A DNA stretch of 64,000 nucleotides from Poriferisodalis sp965116715 (lineage in GTDB: Bacteria; Actinomycetota; Acidimicrobiia; Acidimicrobiales; Poriferisodalaceae): the NCBI GenBank assembly GCA_965116715.1, contig OZ220724.1:930001-994000 (forward strand), given 5' to 3'. The notes beneath the pieces were generated by a model. That model was not told where the DNA came from. It made no database searches and saw nothing but the letters and a program-made list of their open reading frames with translations. Positions 52,225 to 61,006 of this stretch are shown here, one piece after another (position 1 is the stretch's first letter; every line of letters begins with the position of its first letter). The translations under genes and the position numbers were made by a program.

Positions 52225-52794
52225 ATGACCGAGCCAGCCATCTCGACCTTCCCGGTGCCCGACATCGCAGACATGCCCGACGACCTGCGCGAGCGGATCG
52301 AGCTCATTCAGTCCAAGACCGGCTTCGTGCCCAACGTGTTTCTCGCGCTGGCGCACCGGCCAGACGAGATGCGGGCGTTCATGGCGTATCACGACGCGCT
52401 CATGGAAGGTGAGAGCGGGCTCACCAAGGCCGAGCGGGAGATGATCGTGGTGGCCACCAGCGGCGCCAACAACTGCCTCTACTGCGTGGTGGCGCACGGT
52501 GCGATCCTGCGCATCAGGGCCAAGGACCCGCGGCTCGCGGACCAGCTTGCGGTCGACCCGTCCAAGGCCGACCTCACCGACCGGCAGCGGGCCATGATCG
52601 ACTTCGCCTTGAAGATGTGCACCGAACCGTGGTCGGCCTCAGCCAGCGATCACGACGAGCTGCGGGCTCACGGGTTCAGCGACGACGACATCTGGGACAT
52701 CGGTGCCATCACCGGCCTGTTCGCCCTGTCCAACCGGATGGCTCACCTGACGTCGATGCGGCCCAATAACGAGTTCTTCACGATGGGCCGCTAG
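52225..52794 (+). CDS. peroxidase-related AhpD-like protein
   Basis: A carboxymuconolactone decarboxylase-fold protein with the redox pair intact: KAEREMIVVATSGANNCLYC followed by VVAHG (Cys-x-x-Cys...His). Family: uncharacterised peroxidase-related enzymes. 189 residues. It is convergent with the binding-protein gene at its end (stops 3 bp apart). Confidence 0.9.
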   Translation: MTEPAISTFPVPDIADMPDDLRERIELIQSKTGFVPNVFLALAHRPDEMRAFMAYHDALMEGESGLTKAEREMIVVATSGANNCLYCVVAHGAILRIRAKDPRLADQLAVDPSKADLTDRQRAMIDFALKMCTEPWSASASDHDELRAHGFSDDDIWDIGAITGLFALSNRMAHLTSMRPNNEFFTMGR

Positions 52795-54038
52795 CGCGCC
52801 GGATACACCAGCGCGCCCTCGGCCGCAGCCTCGGGTGCGACCACCACGATGCTGCCGTCTTGCACTTGGACGATGCCCATCGGCTTGGCCACGTTGACGC
52901 CGCGCTCGTCGAAGCGGATCGGGCCGTAGAAGGTGTCCATCTCGAGAGCTCGCAGCGCATCTCGCACAGCATCGCTGTCGAGACTGCCGGCAGCCTCGAT
53001 GGCGCGGTGCAGGGCGAGCGCAGCGGCGGTTGACCCGGCCGCCTGGTAGATGGGCGGTTCACCCCACAAGCTCTCGTAGGTATCTGCGTAGGCACTGGAT
53101 GTGCCGAAGCTCGCGCCCTCATACGACATCACGGGCTCCCATGCGGTGGGTCCGAGCACCCCGTCGGCGCCGCTGCCGATGTCGGAGATCAGCTGCGGGT
53201 TGGCCGGACCGACGGTGATGAGCATGGCGTCGGCGCGGAAGTCTTGCTCCTGCGCCGATCGCAGGAACAGCACCGCGTCGTCGTAGTGGCCGCCGCCCAC
53301 GAAGATGTCCGGTCCCAGGGCCGCAAGCTCGGCCATGAGGTCGTCAACGCTGACAACGCCCACCGGGTAGTGCTTCGTTGCCAGCACCTCGACGCCGTTG
53401 GCCTCGAGGTGGCGCTGCGCTCCCTGCGCGACCGACGTGGCGAAGGGCGTGTCTTCGTGCGCCACCACTGCGGTGCGCGCACCGCGCTCTGCGAGCAGCT
53501 CGATGCTCGACCGCGTGTAGTCCGAGGCCACCACGCCGACATAGAACAGGTTGCGATAGCCCCGCTCGAAGAGGCTGTCGGATGCGCCGTTGCCCTCCAC
53601 CATGATCACGCCGCGGGCCTCTGCGGTTGCACTGGCCGGTCCGGTCAGCGTGCTGGAATACGGGCCGAGCAGGAAGTCGACCCCGTCCTCGTCAATGAGC
53701 TGCTCGACGAGGTCGCCGATCTGGTCGGGATCGGACTGGTCGTCGCGATAGACGATCTCGGCCCGGTAGCGGCCATCGCCGACGCGAATGCCGCCGTGCT
53801 CCTCGTTCACCCAGCGCAGCCACGTGTCGTAGCCCTGGCGCACAGCCCTGCCTTCGGCGGCGAACCGACCGGTTTCGCTCACGGCCACGCCGATGCGCAC
53901 CGTGCCGTCGAAGCCGTCATCGGCACCGTCGCCGGCGTCTCCCCCGGTGCACGCCGCCGCCAGCAAGACAGCCGCTGCCAACGCTGCCGCAATTGGCGCC
54001 CAACGGTGCAACGGCGTGCGCACTACCGATCGAGCCAC
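52791..54038 (-). CDS. ABC-type amino acid substrate-binding lipoprotein (LivJ-like)
   Basis: The signal peptide and lipobox are HRWAPIAAALAAAVLLAAAC. The periplasmic-binding fold type I follows (VRIGVAVSETGRFAAEGRAV, GVDFLLGPYSSTLTGPASAT, AQEQDFRADAMLITVG). 415 residues. The start GTG 54036-54038 stands only 6 bp from the IS1182-type element, which separates it from its original GGAGGT ribosome binding site (see 54041-55331). No permease or ATPase is nearby. Expression is doubtful. Confidence 0.88.
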   Translation of the reverse strand: MARSVVRTPLHRWAPIAAALAAAVLLAAACTGGDAGDGADDGFDGTVRIGVAVSETGRFAAEGRAVRQGYDTWLRWVNEEHGGIRVGDGRYRAEIVYRDDQSDPDQIGDLVEQLIDEDGVDFLLGPYSSTLTGPASATAEARGVIMVEGNGASDSLFERGYRNLFYVGVVASDYTRSSIELLAERGARTAVVAHEDTPFATSVAQGAQRHLEANGVEVLATKHYPVGVVSVDDLMAELAALGPDIFVGGGHYDDAVLFLRSAQEQDFRADAMLITVGPANPQLISDIGSGADGVLGPTAWEPVMSYEGASFGTSSAYADTYESLWGEPPIYQAAGSTAAALALHRAIEAAGSLDSDAVRDALRALEMDTFYGPIRFDERGVNVAKPMGIVQVQDGSIVVVAPEAAAEGALVYPAR

Positions 54039-54044
54039 ATCTAG

Positions 54045-55327
54045 CAGGCTGTTGAAATTCGGTGGTTTGGGCGGGTTTGGGTGCTGGTTCGGGTTTGTGT
54101 GAGGGTTGGGGTGGTGGTGTTGGCTGGCGGTGCGGGGCGACGTTGGCCCTGTCGGGCCGGTCGGGGTGTCTGCTCAGGTGGTGTCGGTGTCGAGTGTGGC
54201 TATGCGGACGAGGTTGTAGGTGGCGGCGCCGATGAGGAACCAGGCCCGGTTGCGGGCTTGTCCTTTGTGTCGCAGCTTGTGTCCTCCGGCGATGGTCTTG
54301 ATCCATCCGAAGGGCTCCTCGACGCGTTTTCGGACCCGTTGAGAGATCGTGTAGCCGTCGTGGCGGGTGGTGCGCCGGTCGATGGCGGAGCGCCGCCTGG
54401 TGGTGTTCTGGGCGACGTGGGGCGTGAACCCGGCCTTGCGGGCGTCGGCCACGAATCCCTTGGTGTCGTAGTTCTTGTCGCCGCCGACGGTGCGCCGCCG
54501 CCGCCGTCGGGGGGCTCGTCGCAGCATCGCGGCGGCGGTGTCGCGCTCGGCGTAGCCGTCTGCTTGGGTGAGCTCGGCGTCGACGATGAGGCCGTTGCGG
54601 TTCTCGACCATCAGGTGCCCCATGAAAGCGAGCATCGCCGGGGCCCCTTTCGACTTGCGATACAGGCGAGCCTCGGGATCGGTCGTGGACTGGTGGGTGT
54701 CGTTGCGGCGGCGGGCGCCCCGGAAGTCCTCCTCGGCGTTGCGGCCCTTGCCCGGCTCGCCGCCGCCGGGCGCGGCTTTGGGCTTGAAGCTCTTGTGCGA
54801 CGCCCACGCCTCCAGCAAGGTGCCGTCCACGCTGAAATGATCGCTCGAGCAATACCGGCGCAGCTGAGCCCGCCGAACCACAGCAGCGAAGAACCGATCC
54901 GCTATCTCATGATCCAACAGCCGCTCGCGGTTCTTCGAGAACGTCGACGCGTCAAAAGAGCGCTCGTCGATGCGCAACCCCAAGAACCACTTGAACAACA
55001 TGTCGTAGCTCAAACGCTCGCAGAACGCCCGCTCCGAGCGCACCGAGTACAACGCCATCAACACCGACGCCTTCAACAACACCTCAGGCGGCACGCTGGG
55101 CCGGCCCCGATCCGCATACATCGCCCCCAGCTCACCGTCGAGCTCTTCAAGCACCCCCTCCACCAACGCCCTGATCCGCCGTATCGGATGATCCGCGCTG
55201 ATCAGATCCTCAGTCGACAACGTCGACAGCATCGCCATCTGGGCATCAACAGTTCCACGCATCCCCACAGTGTCCCGCGCCCACCCAACCAACGCGAGCA
55301 CCAAACACCGACTATTTCAGCACCCTG
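54045..55327 (-). mobile_element. IS1182-type insertion sequence
   Basis: Imperfect inverted repeats begin CAGGcTGtTGAAAT (left, 54045) and, read inward from 55327, CAGGgTGcTGAAAT. CTAG flanks both ends (54041-54044, 55328-55331), consistent with a 4-bp target duplication at a palindromic CTAG. The single transposase frame is intact. I read IS1182 from protein similarity; the family of the ends is inferred. Confidence 0.82.
54174..55262 (-). CDS. IS1182-type DDE transposase
   Basis: N-terminal DUF772-like part (LISADHPIRRIRALVEGVLE, VLMALYSVRSERAFCERLS), then DDE residues: Asp in SVDGTLLEAW, Asp in GGDKNYDTKGFV and Glu in RVEEPFGWIK. The length is about 362 residues from ATG 55262; TTG 55304 is an alternative. 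No frameshift or stop interrupts it. It reads toward the binding-protein gene. Confidence 0.9.
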   Translation of the reverse strand: MRGTVDAQMAMLSTLSTEDLISADHPIRRIRALVEGVLEELDGELGAMYADRGRPSVPPEVLLKASVLMALYSVRSERAFCERLSYDMLFKWFLGLRIDERSFDASTFSKNRERLLDHEIADRFFAAVVRRAQLRRYCSSDHFSVDGTLLEAWASHKSFKPKAAPGGGEPGKGRNAEEDFRGARRRNDTHQSTTDPEARLYRKSKGAPAMLAFMGHLMVENRNGLIVDAELTQADGYAERDTAAAMLRRAPRRRRRRTVGGDKNYDTKGFVADARKAGFTPHVAQNTTRRRSAIDRRTTRHDGYTISQRVRKRVEEPFGWIKTIAGGHKLRHKGQARNRAWFLIGAATYNLVRIATLDTDTT

Positions 55328-55379
55328 CTAGACCTCCGGACCGCGGCGGGACTGCCACCCAGCAATCAGCGGGGAGGGT

Positions 55380-55940
55380 ATGAGCGAAACTGGAGCAACG
55401 CACGCCGCAGTCTCACGCTGCGAACCGGCTGCCTGGCCTGGCTCGTTGGCAGCGGAACACACATCCAGCTGCCTGCTTGTGACTGGTAGAACCGACCGCG
55501 TGGAGCCGAAGGCACTGCCGGGGCCGGCGTCGGAGCGGATGTCGAAGCAGCGGTCCCGCGACACGGGACCCGAACGGCTCATCCGCTCAGCGCTGCACCG
55601 GCGCGGCCTGCGCTACTTCGTGCACCGGCGGCCGTTGCCCGAGGTACGCCGCGAAGCCGACCTGGTGTTCCCCCGCCTGCGGGTAGCGATCTTCGTGGAC
55701 GGCTGCTTCTGGCACGGCTGCCCCGACCACGGCACCAAGCCTCAGCGCAACGCCGAGTACTGGGAAACCAAGATCGCCCGCAACCGCGCCCGAGACGCCG
55801 ACACCGACGCCCGCCTTACCGCCGCCGGCTGGACCCCCATACGCATCTGGGAACACGAACCACCCGACCAAGCCGCCGACCAGATCGAACAACTCATCCG
55901 CCAACGCGCCCAGCGTCTTGCAGATCTCGGCCGCTCTTGA
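55380..55940 (+). CDS. vsr: very short patch repair endonuclease (Vsr)
   Basis: Vsr nicks at T:G mismatches that arise from cytosine methylation. The signature is READLVFPRLRVAIFVDGCF followed by WHGCPDHG, and YWETKIARNRARDADTDARL. Start ATG 55380 (GGGGAGGGT upstream) gives 186 residues with an N-terminus of about 50 non-conserved residues; ATG 55539 (MSKQRSRDTGPE) gives the usual family length. No cytosine methylase gene is adjacent, so it is an orphan. Confidence 0.9.
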   Translation: MSETGATHAAVSRCEPAAWPGSLAAEHTSSCLLVTGRTDRVEPKALPGPASERMSKQRSRDTGPERLIRSALHRRGLRYFVHRRPLPEVRREADLVFPRLRVAIFVDGCFWHGCPDHGTKPQRNAEYWETKIARNRARDADTDARLTAAGWTPIRIWEHEPPDQAADQIEQLIRQRAQRLADLGRS

Positions 55941-56002
55941 GGCAGCCCGAATTGCAGCCACGCCTACAATCGCTTCTTGAGAGCAAGGCCGAGGTCAAAC
56001 CG

Positions 56003-56212
56003 ATGCAGAACTTCACTGCTGTTGTCGAGCGCTGTGCCGACACCGGCCTCTTCGTCGGCTACATCCCGGGATTCCCCGGTGCGCACTCCCAGGGCGAGAC
56101 ACTCGAAGAGCTCAACGACAACCTCAAGGAAGTCATCGAGATGATTCTCGAGGACGGTGCCCCGGCGATGGCAGGTGAGTTCGTCGGCACCCAGGTCGTC
56201 CAGGTGGCTTGA
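56003..56212 (+). CDS. hicB: HicB-family antitoxin
   Basis: MQNFTAVVERCADTGLFVGY begins the HicB partial RNase-H fold; IPGFPGAHSQGETLEELNDN continues it. 69 residues from ATG 56003, without the C-terminal helix-turn-helix or ribbon-helix-helix domain of long HicBs. A frame start at 55937 overlaps vsr and is less likely. It lies 6 bp upstream of hicA. Confidence 0.88.
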   Translation: MQNFTAVVERCADTGLFVGYIPGFPGAHSQGETLEELNDNLKEVIEMILEDGAPAMAGEFVGTQVVQVA

Positions 56213-56218
56213 AGCCCT

Positions 56219-56446
56219 GTGCCATCAGCGCCAATCTTGAAGCCGCGAGAGGTCGTCGCGGTCCTTACAGCACTGGGTTTCGAAGAAATCCGCCAGCGCG
56301 GCTCACATAAGCGATTCCGCCATGCGGATGGACGGTCGACGACTGTGCCGATGCATCAAGGACGAGACATCTCCCCAATCCTGCTCCGATCTATCGCACG
56401 AGACATCGGCCTGACGGTGCAGGAGTTCGTGGCGTATCGGCGGTAG
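56219..56446 (+). CDS. hicA: HicA-family toxin
   Basis: A HicA mRNA interferase: LKPREVVAVLTALGFEEIRQ, RGSHKRFRHADGR with the active-site His, and PMHQGRDISPILLRSIARDI. 75 residues, start GTG 56219. The order hicB-hicA is the reverse of the commonest arrangement but is well known. Confidence 0.9.
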   Translation: MPSAPILKPREVVAVLTALGFEEIRQRGSHKRFRHADGRSTTVPMHQGRDISPILLRSIARDIGLTVQEFVAYRR

Positions 56447-56543
56447 GCACGACAGGCAATTGCACGAGTGGATGCTCCCCGCAGAGAATCCGTCGGCGTC
56501 CTGTCGACCTGGCGATCCGCTCGAGAACGAGGGGCACGAGTGC

Positions 56544-57554
56544 TCAGGGCGGTGAGTCTTGGTAGATGTGTTCGTGGTGCCAGCGAAGGTAGCTACGACG
56601 GGGTTGCTCAATCCCCGGCGGCAGGACCAGGGCCTCTCGCAACGACTCGCCGAAGTTGTGTTCGACCCCTTCGTCGTGCTGAAGGCTGGCCCGCAGCCGT
56701 CGAGATCGATGCACGCGTAGGCCGCCGTTCACGGTGATCAGACCCTTGTCGAACGCGGCATCGTGCGTCGGGCACGCAGCGACGCCGTTTCGCGGATCGC
56801 GCCGTTCTCGATTGTTCGAGTCAGACCAAGGCTTGATGTGCGACGCAACGATGAGCCGGTTCCCCTTGAGTGACCGTGGGGCCATGCCACAGAACCCACA
56901 GGTGTAATCGAACCGTCGCAGCACCTCGGTCGCAAAGGCCTTGTGGCCGACCCGGGCGCGGTGCCGGACAATGCGAGTCGTCTCAGCGGCCGACAGTTCT
57001 TGCCCCTGTTGCAGCTTGGCAGCGCGGAATCGAGCTGCCTCCCGCTCGATGATCTCCTCGTAGCGTGAATTCTCCACGTCCTCGAGACCGAGATGCGCGT
57101 AGTCGGTCACCTGCTCCAACCGAAGGAAGTCAGGCAGAAGACGAACGCCGATGCCAAGTTGCCGCGCCGCATGCAGCGCCGTTCCGTACAACTCGTAGTA
57201 GCGGACGACGTCGGCTCCCATTCTCTCGAAGATCTGAACCTCGTACTTCGCTCCGTTCACGCGATCGCCGCTCAGATTCATCATCTTGTTGGTGATTGAG
57301 CTTGGGCGGCGCTTGAAGAGGGCTGCGAGATGGTGGACGAGCTCCGGAGCGTTGTGAATTGTCTGCCCGCCATAGCGGCGTGGGTCCACCACAGGGTCGT
57401 CGGAAAGGAAGAGCCCGTAGCAGAGCAACGTCTCCACCGGCGTGAAGTTGGCCTGCCGCTTGCCCGGCAGTGGCATCCGGCGCTGCAGGATGCTCCTCCA
57501 CTGAGCAACTGCCTCGGGCTCGCTGAGGTCCAAGTAGTCGCTCAGCGTTGCCAC
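56544..57554 (-). CDS. HNH endonuclease family protein
   Basis: A 336-residue protein whose C-terminal third carries an HNH motif: RRFDYTCGFCGMAPRSLKGN (zinc Cys pair), VASHIKPWSDSNNRERRDPR and NGVAACPTHDAAFDKGLITV. The N-terminal two thirds are unrecognised (PVETLLCYGLFLSDDPVVDP, SSITNKMMNLSGDR), perhaps a target recognition part as in modification-dependent restriction enzymes. It stands in the accessory stretch with vsr and hicBA. Confidence 0.8.
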   Translation of the reverse strand: MATLSDYLDLSEPEAVAQWRSILQRRMPLPGKRQANFTPVETLLCYGLFLSDDPVVDPRRYGGQTIHNAPELVHHLAALFKRRPSSITNKMMNLSGDRVNGAKYEVQIFERMGADVVRYYELYGTALHAARQLGIGVRLLPDFLRLEQVTDYAHLGLEDVENSRYEEIIEREAARFRAAKLQQGQELSAAETTRIVRHRARVGHKAFATEVLRRFDYTCGFCGMAPRSLKGNRLIVASHIKPWSDSNNRERRDPRNGVAACPTHDAAFDKGLITVNGGLRVHRSRRLRASLQHDEGVEHNFGESLREALVLPPGIEQPRRSYLRWHHEHIYQDSPP

Positions 57555-57643
57555 GAGCGCAAGTTAGGCGACCGATCCTGCCTGGACCACCTCGGGGCCG
57601 CGCGAGCAGGTTCCGCGGCTCCAGGTCGGCAAACTCGAATGCG

Positions 57644-57946
57644 CTAGTCGTCTTCTAAGGGGAAGGCGTCGCCAATCGCCATCTCTATGAAGTCACCGAA
57701 ATGGCAATCACACACGTCCACGTAGTGGGCGCTCGCGTCGTCCGAGTCCACCCAGCAGAGACGCAAAGATGCCGGGTTCGGGTTCGGACCATGCGAGCAC
57801 TCGTCGCACTCGATACCGCCATCCGAGTAGCCGATGGCCAGCCTCACCCGGCCGTTCTCGGCGGCGGCGAGTGTCGGAGCGATGGACCCGGCCGCGGTGC
57901 CGCCCGTCCCGATCGCCACACGCAGTTCGGCCAATTCGTTGTGCAT
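57644..57946 (-). CDS. hypothetical small Cys-containing protein
   Basis: Not recognised. About 100 residues starting MHNELAELRVAIGTGG, with ATG 57944-57946 chosen because GGAGGT lies 4 bases upstream. CDECSHGPNPNPASLRLCW and VDVCDCHFGDF give several Cys and His that could bind a metal. The acidic C-terminus is DAFPLEDD. The clear ribosome binding site argues for a real gene. Confidence 0.6.
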   Translation of the reverse strand: MHNELAELRVAIGTGGTAAGSIAPTLAAAENGRVRLAIGYSDGGIECDECSHGPNPNPASLRLCWVDSDDASAHYVDVCDCHFGDFIEMAIGDAFPLEDD

Positions 57947-58090
57947 CGCAACCTCCAAGGTCGTCTCGCGAGCCGCGCCTCTCGCGGGCTCGGAGCAACA
58001 CTGCCGGCCTGAGGGCCGCGGCGGCCGGCAATTTGCCGCAGCCAGCAGCTCACGAGATCCCGGCGCGTCGGGCGGTGGCGACTGCTTGGG

Positions 58091-59203
58091 TCAGGAGGCG
58101 AGGGCGGTGAGGGGGTCGGTGTAGGGGAGGTCGAGCGCGGCGGCGACGTGCGGCTCGGTGACCTGGCCCTTGTAGACGTTGAGGCCGGCTCGCAGGTGGG
58201 GGTCGGTGCGCAGGGCGTCGAGGCCGTTCTCGGCGATGGCCAGCACCCGCGGCAGCGTGGCATCGCTGAGGGCACGGGTGGAGGTGACCGGCACCGCGCC
58301 CGGCATGTTCGCCACGCAGTAGTGCACGATGCCGTCGACCACGAACGTGGGCTCTGCGTGCGTCGTGGGCTTCGACGTCTCGAAGCAGCCGCCCTGGTCG
58401 ATGGCCACGTCCACCACCACTGAGCCGGGACGCATCTGGTTGATCATTTCCGCCGTCACCAGCTTCGGCGCCCGGGCGCCAGTCACCAGCACGGCGCCGA
58501 TCACCAAGTCGGCGCCCAGCACCTCGGTCTCGACGGTCGCCCGGCTGGATGTCACCGTGACGACCGACGCACCGAAGCGCTGCTCGAGGTGATCCAGGGC
58601 AGCGGGGTCGATGTCCAGCACTCGCACGTCGGCGCCCATGCCGATGGCGATCTCGGCCGCGTTCTCGCCGACGACTCCCCCGCCGATGATCACCACCCGG
58701 GCCGGCGGCACGCCTGGCACACCGCCGATCAGCAGGCCGATGCCGCCGTGGGCGGTCTCGAGGGCCCAGGCACCTGCCTGCACGGCGAGCCGGCCGGCCA
58801 CCCGGGACATCGGCGCCAGCAGCGGCAGACCGCCACGGGAGTCAGTCACCGTCTCGTAGGCAACGCAGGCCGCGCCCGAGTCCACCAGATCCGACGTCTG
58901 ATCGGGATCGGGAGCAAGGTGCAGGTAGGCGAACAGAATCTGGCCCTCGCCGAGCATTTTGCGCTCCGACGCCTGCGGCTCCTTGACCTTGACCACCAGT
59001 TCGGCTTTCTCCCACACCTCGCTACAGCTGCCTATGAGCGCACCAGCAGTTTCGTATTCGGCATCGGACACACGGATGCCCGCACCGGCACCGCTCTCGA
59101 CGAGTACCTGGTGGTCGTGCAGCACCAGCTCGCGCACGGCGTGCGGCGTCAGCCCGACGCGTTGCTCGCCCGCCTTGAGCTCACAAGGCAATCCGATCAG
59201 CAT
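58091..59203 (-). CDS. ald: alanine dehydrogenase
   Basis: NAD-dependent interconversion of alanine and pyruvate. MLIGLPCELKAGEQRVGLTP begins the protein; catalytic Lys and His lie in the LVVKVKEPQASERKML and LFAYLHLAPD segments. The Rossmann motif is VVIIGGGVVGENAAEIAIGM. Start ATG 59201-59203 has GGGAGGTGACCGC upstream; 370 residues. It is divergent from the acyl-CoA synthetase gene. Confidence 0.95.
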   Translation of the reverse strand: MLIGLPCELKAGEQRVGLTPHAVRELVLHDHQVLVESGAGAGIRVSDAEYETAGALIGSCSEVWEKAELVVKVKEPQASERKMLGEGQILFAYLHLAPDPDQTSDLVDSGAACVAYETVTDSRGGLPLLAPMSRVAGRLAVQAGAWALETAHGGIGLLIGGVPGVPPARVVIIGGGVVGENAAEIAIGMGADVRVLDIDPAALDHLEQRFGASVVTVTSSRATVETEVLGADLVIGAVLVTGARAPKLVTAEMINQMRPGSVVVDVAIDQGGCFETSKPTTHAEPTFVVDGIVHYCVANMPGAVPVTSTRALSDATLPRVLAIAENGLDALRTDPHLRAGLNVYKGQVTEPHVAAALDLPYTDPLTALAS

Positions 59204-59301
59204 GCGGTCACCTCCCAAGCAGGCGCCCAACTCCCCCAAGCGCCCGCTGGGGGCGCACCCCGTTCGGGCCACAGACCCGGGCGAAGTCTACGATTCCGCC
59301 G

Positions 59302-61002
59302 ATGGGCACCCGCGACCACCCCGCACCGGCCGACGTCGCCCATACCGGCGACATCAGCACGGACGGCTGGACGCTGCCTGACCTGGTGCGGCGGGCTGCG
59401 GCCTCACACGGCGACCGGGAGTTTCTCTCATTCGAGGATGGCCGCACGATCAGCTTCGCCGAACTCGACCGCCAGACGGACCGGCTCGCCACCGGCCTCG
59501 CTGACCTCGGGCTGCGACCGGGCGACCGGCTGCTCGGACTGCTCACCAACAGCCTCGAGTTCATGCTGCTGATGATCGCCACCCACAAGCGGCGGGCGAT
59601 CTTCGTGCCGATCAACACCGACTTGCGCGGCGCCTTCCTGGAGCACCAGGTCAACAACTCAGAACCACGCATCGTGGCCGTCGACCACGGGCTGCTGGAG
59701 CGCTTCGACGACATCGAGCCGGGCTCGCTTGATGTGTCCAAGAGTGGCGCGTCAGAGTCGGGCATCCAGGCCACGATCCTGGTCGACGACGGCGACTACG
59801 GCGCAGGCGCAGGCGGCGTGCTCATGGGCTCGGAGGAGGTCGCGATCGAGGAGCTGCTGGAGACCGACGTGCGTTCCGACGCGGTGCTGGCGGCCGAGCC
59901 GAGCGACGTTTGCACGATCATGTACACCTCGGGCACGACCGGCCCCGCCAAGGGCGTGCTCATGCCCCAGGCGCACTGCTACCTCTTCGGTCTCGGCACT
60001 GCGCGCAGCCTCCAGATCACCCCGGACGACCGCTTCTACTGCTGCATGCCGCTGTTCCACGCGAACGGCCTGTTCATGCAGGTTTTTGCGTCGCTGCATG
60101 CCGGCGCCTCGGTCTATGTGGACAAGCGGTTCAGCGCCGGCAAGTGGCTCGACACCGTGCGACGCCAGGAGATCACGCTGACCAACGCACTCGGCGTCAT
60201 GCCCGAGTTCATCTGGCGCAGCCCCCCGACTGACCGCGACCGCGACCATCAGCTGCGAGCCGTCATCGCACTTCCGGTGGCCGCCGAATGGGCGGCAGCG
60301 TTCGAAGAGCGCTTCGGCGTGCGGATCATGCAGGGCTACGGCATGACCGAGGTCAACATGGTTGCCTTCACCAGCTTCGACGACCCGGTGATGTCGGGCT
60401 GCGCCGGGCAGCCGCTGGCCGATTACTTCGACGTGATTGTGGCCGACCCCGAAACCGACCAGCCGATCGCGCCCAATGAGACCGGCGAGATCCTGGTTCG
60501 CCCCAAGGTGCCGTTCTGCTTCAACGTGGGCTATCACCGCATGCCCGAGCGCACCGTGGCTGCGTGGCGGAACCTGTGGTTTCACACCGGCGATGCCGGC
60601 AAGCTCGACGAGGCCGGACGGCTGCACTTCGTGGATCGGCTGAACGACCGCATCCGCCGGCGCGGCGAGAACATCTCCAGCTACGAGGTAGAGACGGTCA
60701 TCAACGGATACGACCGTGTGATCGAGAGCGCCGTTGTCGGTTTGCGCGTCGAGGGTGCCGGCGGGGAGGACGAGGTGCTGGCGGTCGTCGCCGTCAGCGG
60801 ACCGGCGCCCGATCCCGTTCGCTTCCTGGACTGGTGCGTGCCACGCATGCCCCGCCACAGCGTCCCGCGCTTCCTGCACTTCGTCACCGAGCTCGACAAG
60901 ACCGCCTCAGGCAAGATTCGCAAGCAGGCCATTCGCGACGCCGGCGTCACCGAGGACCTCTGGGACCGCGAATCGGTCGGTTACACCGTCGCCCGCGACT
61001 GA
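59302..61002 (+). CDS. acyl-CoA synthetase (AMP-forming), CaiC-like
   Basis: An adenylate-forming ligase that activates a carboxylate to its CoA thioester. P-loop CTIMYTSGTTGPAKGVLMPQ, motif GYGMTEVNMVAF, LWFHTGDAGKLDEAGRLHFV and the catalytic Lys in DKTASGKIRKQAIRDAGV are present. 566 residues. The substrate cannot be named; the neighbouring CoA-transferase and reductase suggest a carnitine-like, aromatic or lipid-derived acid. Confidence 0.92.
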   Translation: MGTRDHPAPADVAHTGDISTDGWTLPDLVRRAAASHGDREFLSFEDGRTISFAELDRQTDRLATGLADLGLRPGDRLLGLLTNSLEFMLLMIATHKRRAIFVPINTDLRGAFLEHQVNNSEPRIVAVDHGLLERFDDIEPGSLDVSKSGASESGIQATILVDDGDYGAGAGGVLMGSEEVAIEELLETDVRSDAVLAAEPSDVCTIMYTSGTTGPAKGVLMPQAHCYLFGLGTARSLQITPDDRFYCCMPLFHANGLFMQVFASLHAGASVYVDKRFSAGKWLDTVRRQEITLTNALGVMPEFIWRSPPTDRDRDHQLRAVIALPVAAEWAAAFEERFGVRIMQGYGMTEVNMVAFTSFDDPVMSGCAGQPLADYFDVIVADPETDQPIAPNETGEILVRPKVPFCFNVGYHRMPERTVAAWRNLWFHTGDAGKLDEAGRLHFVDRLNDRIRRRGENISSYEVETVINGYDRVIESAVVGLRVEGAGGEDEVLAVVAVSGPAPDPVRFLDWCVPRMPRHSVPRFLHFVTELDKTASGKIRKQAIRDAGVTEDLWDRESVGYTVARD

Positions 61003-61006
61003 GCGG

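Noticed and set aside
52225..52794. AhpD-like protein considered as a second selenoprotein
   Set aside because: Both redox residues are encoded by ordinary Cys codons; no in-frame TGA.
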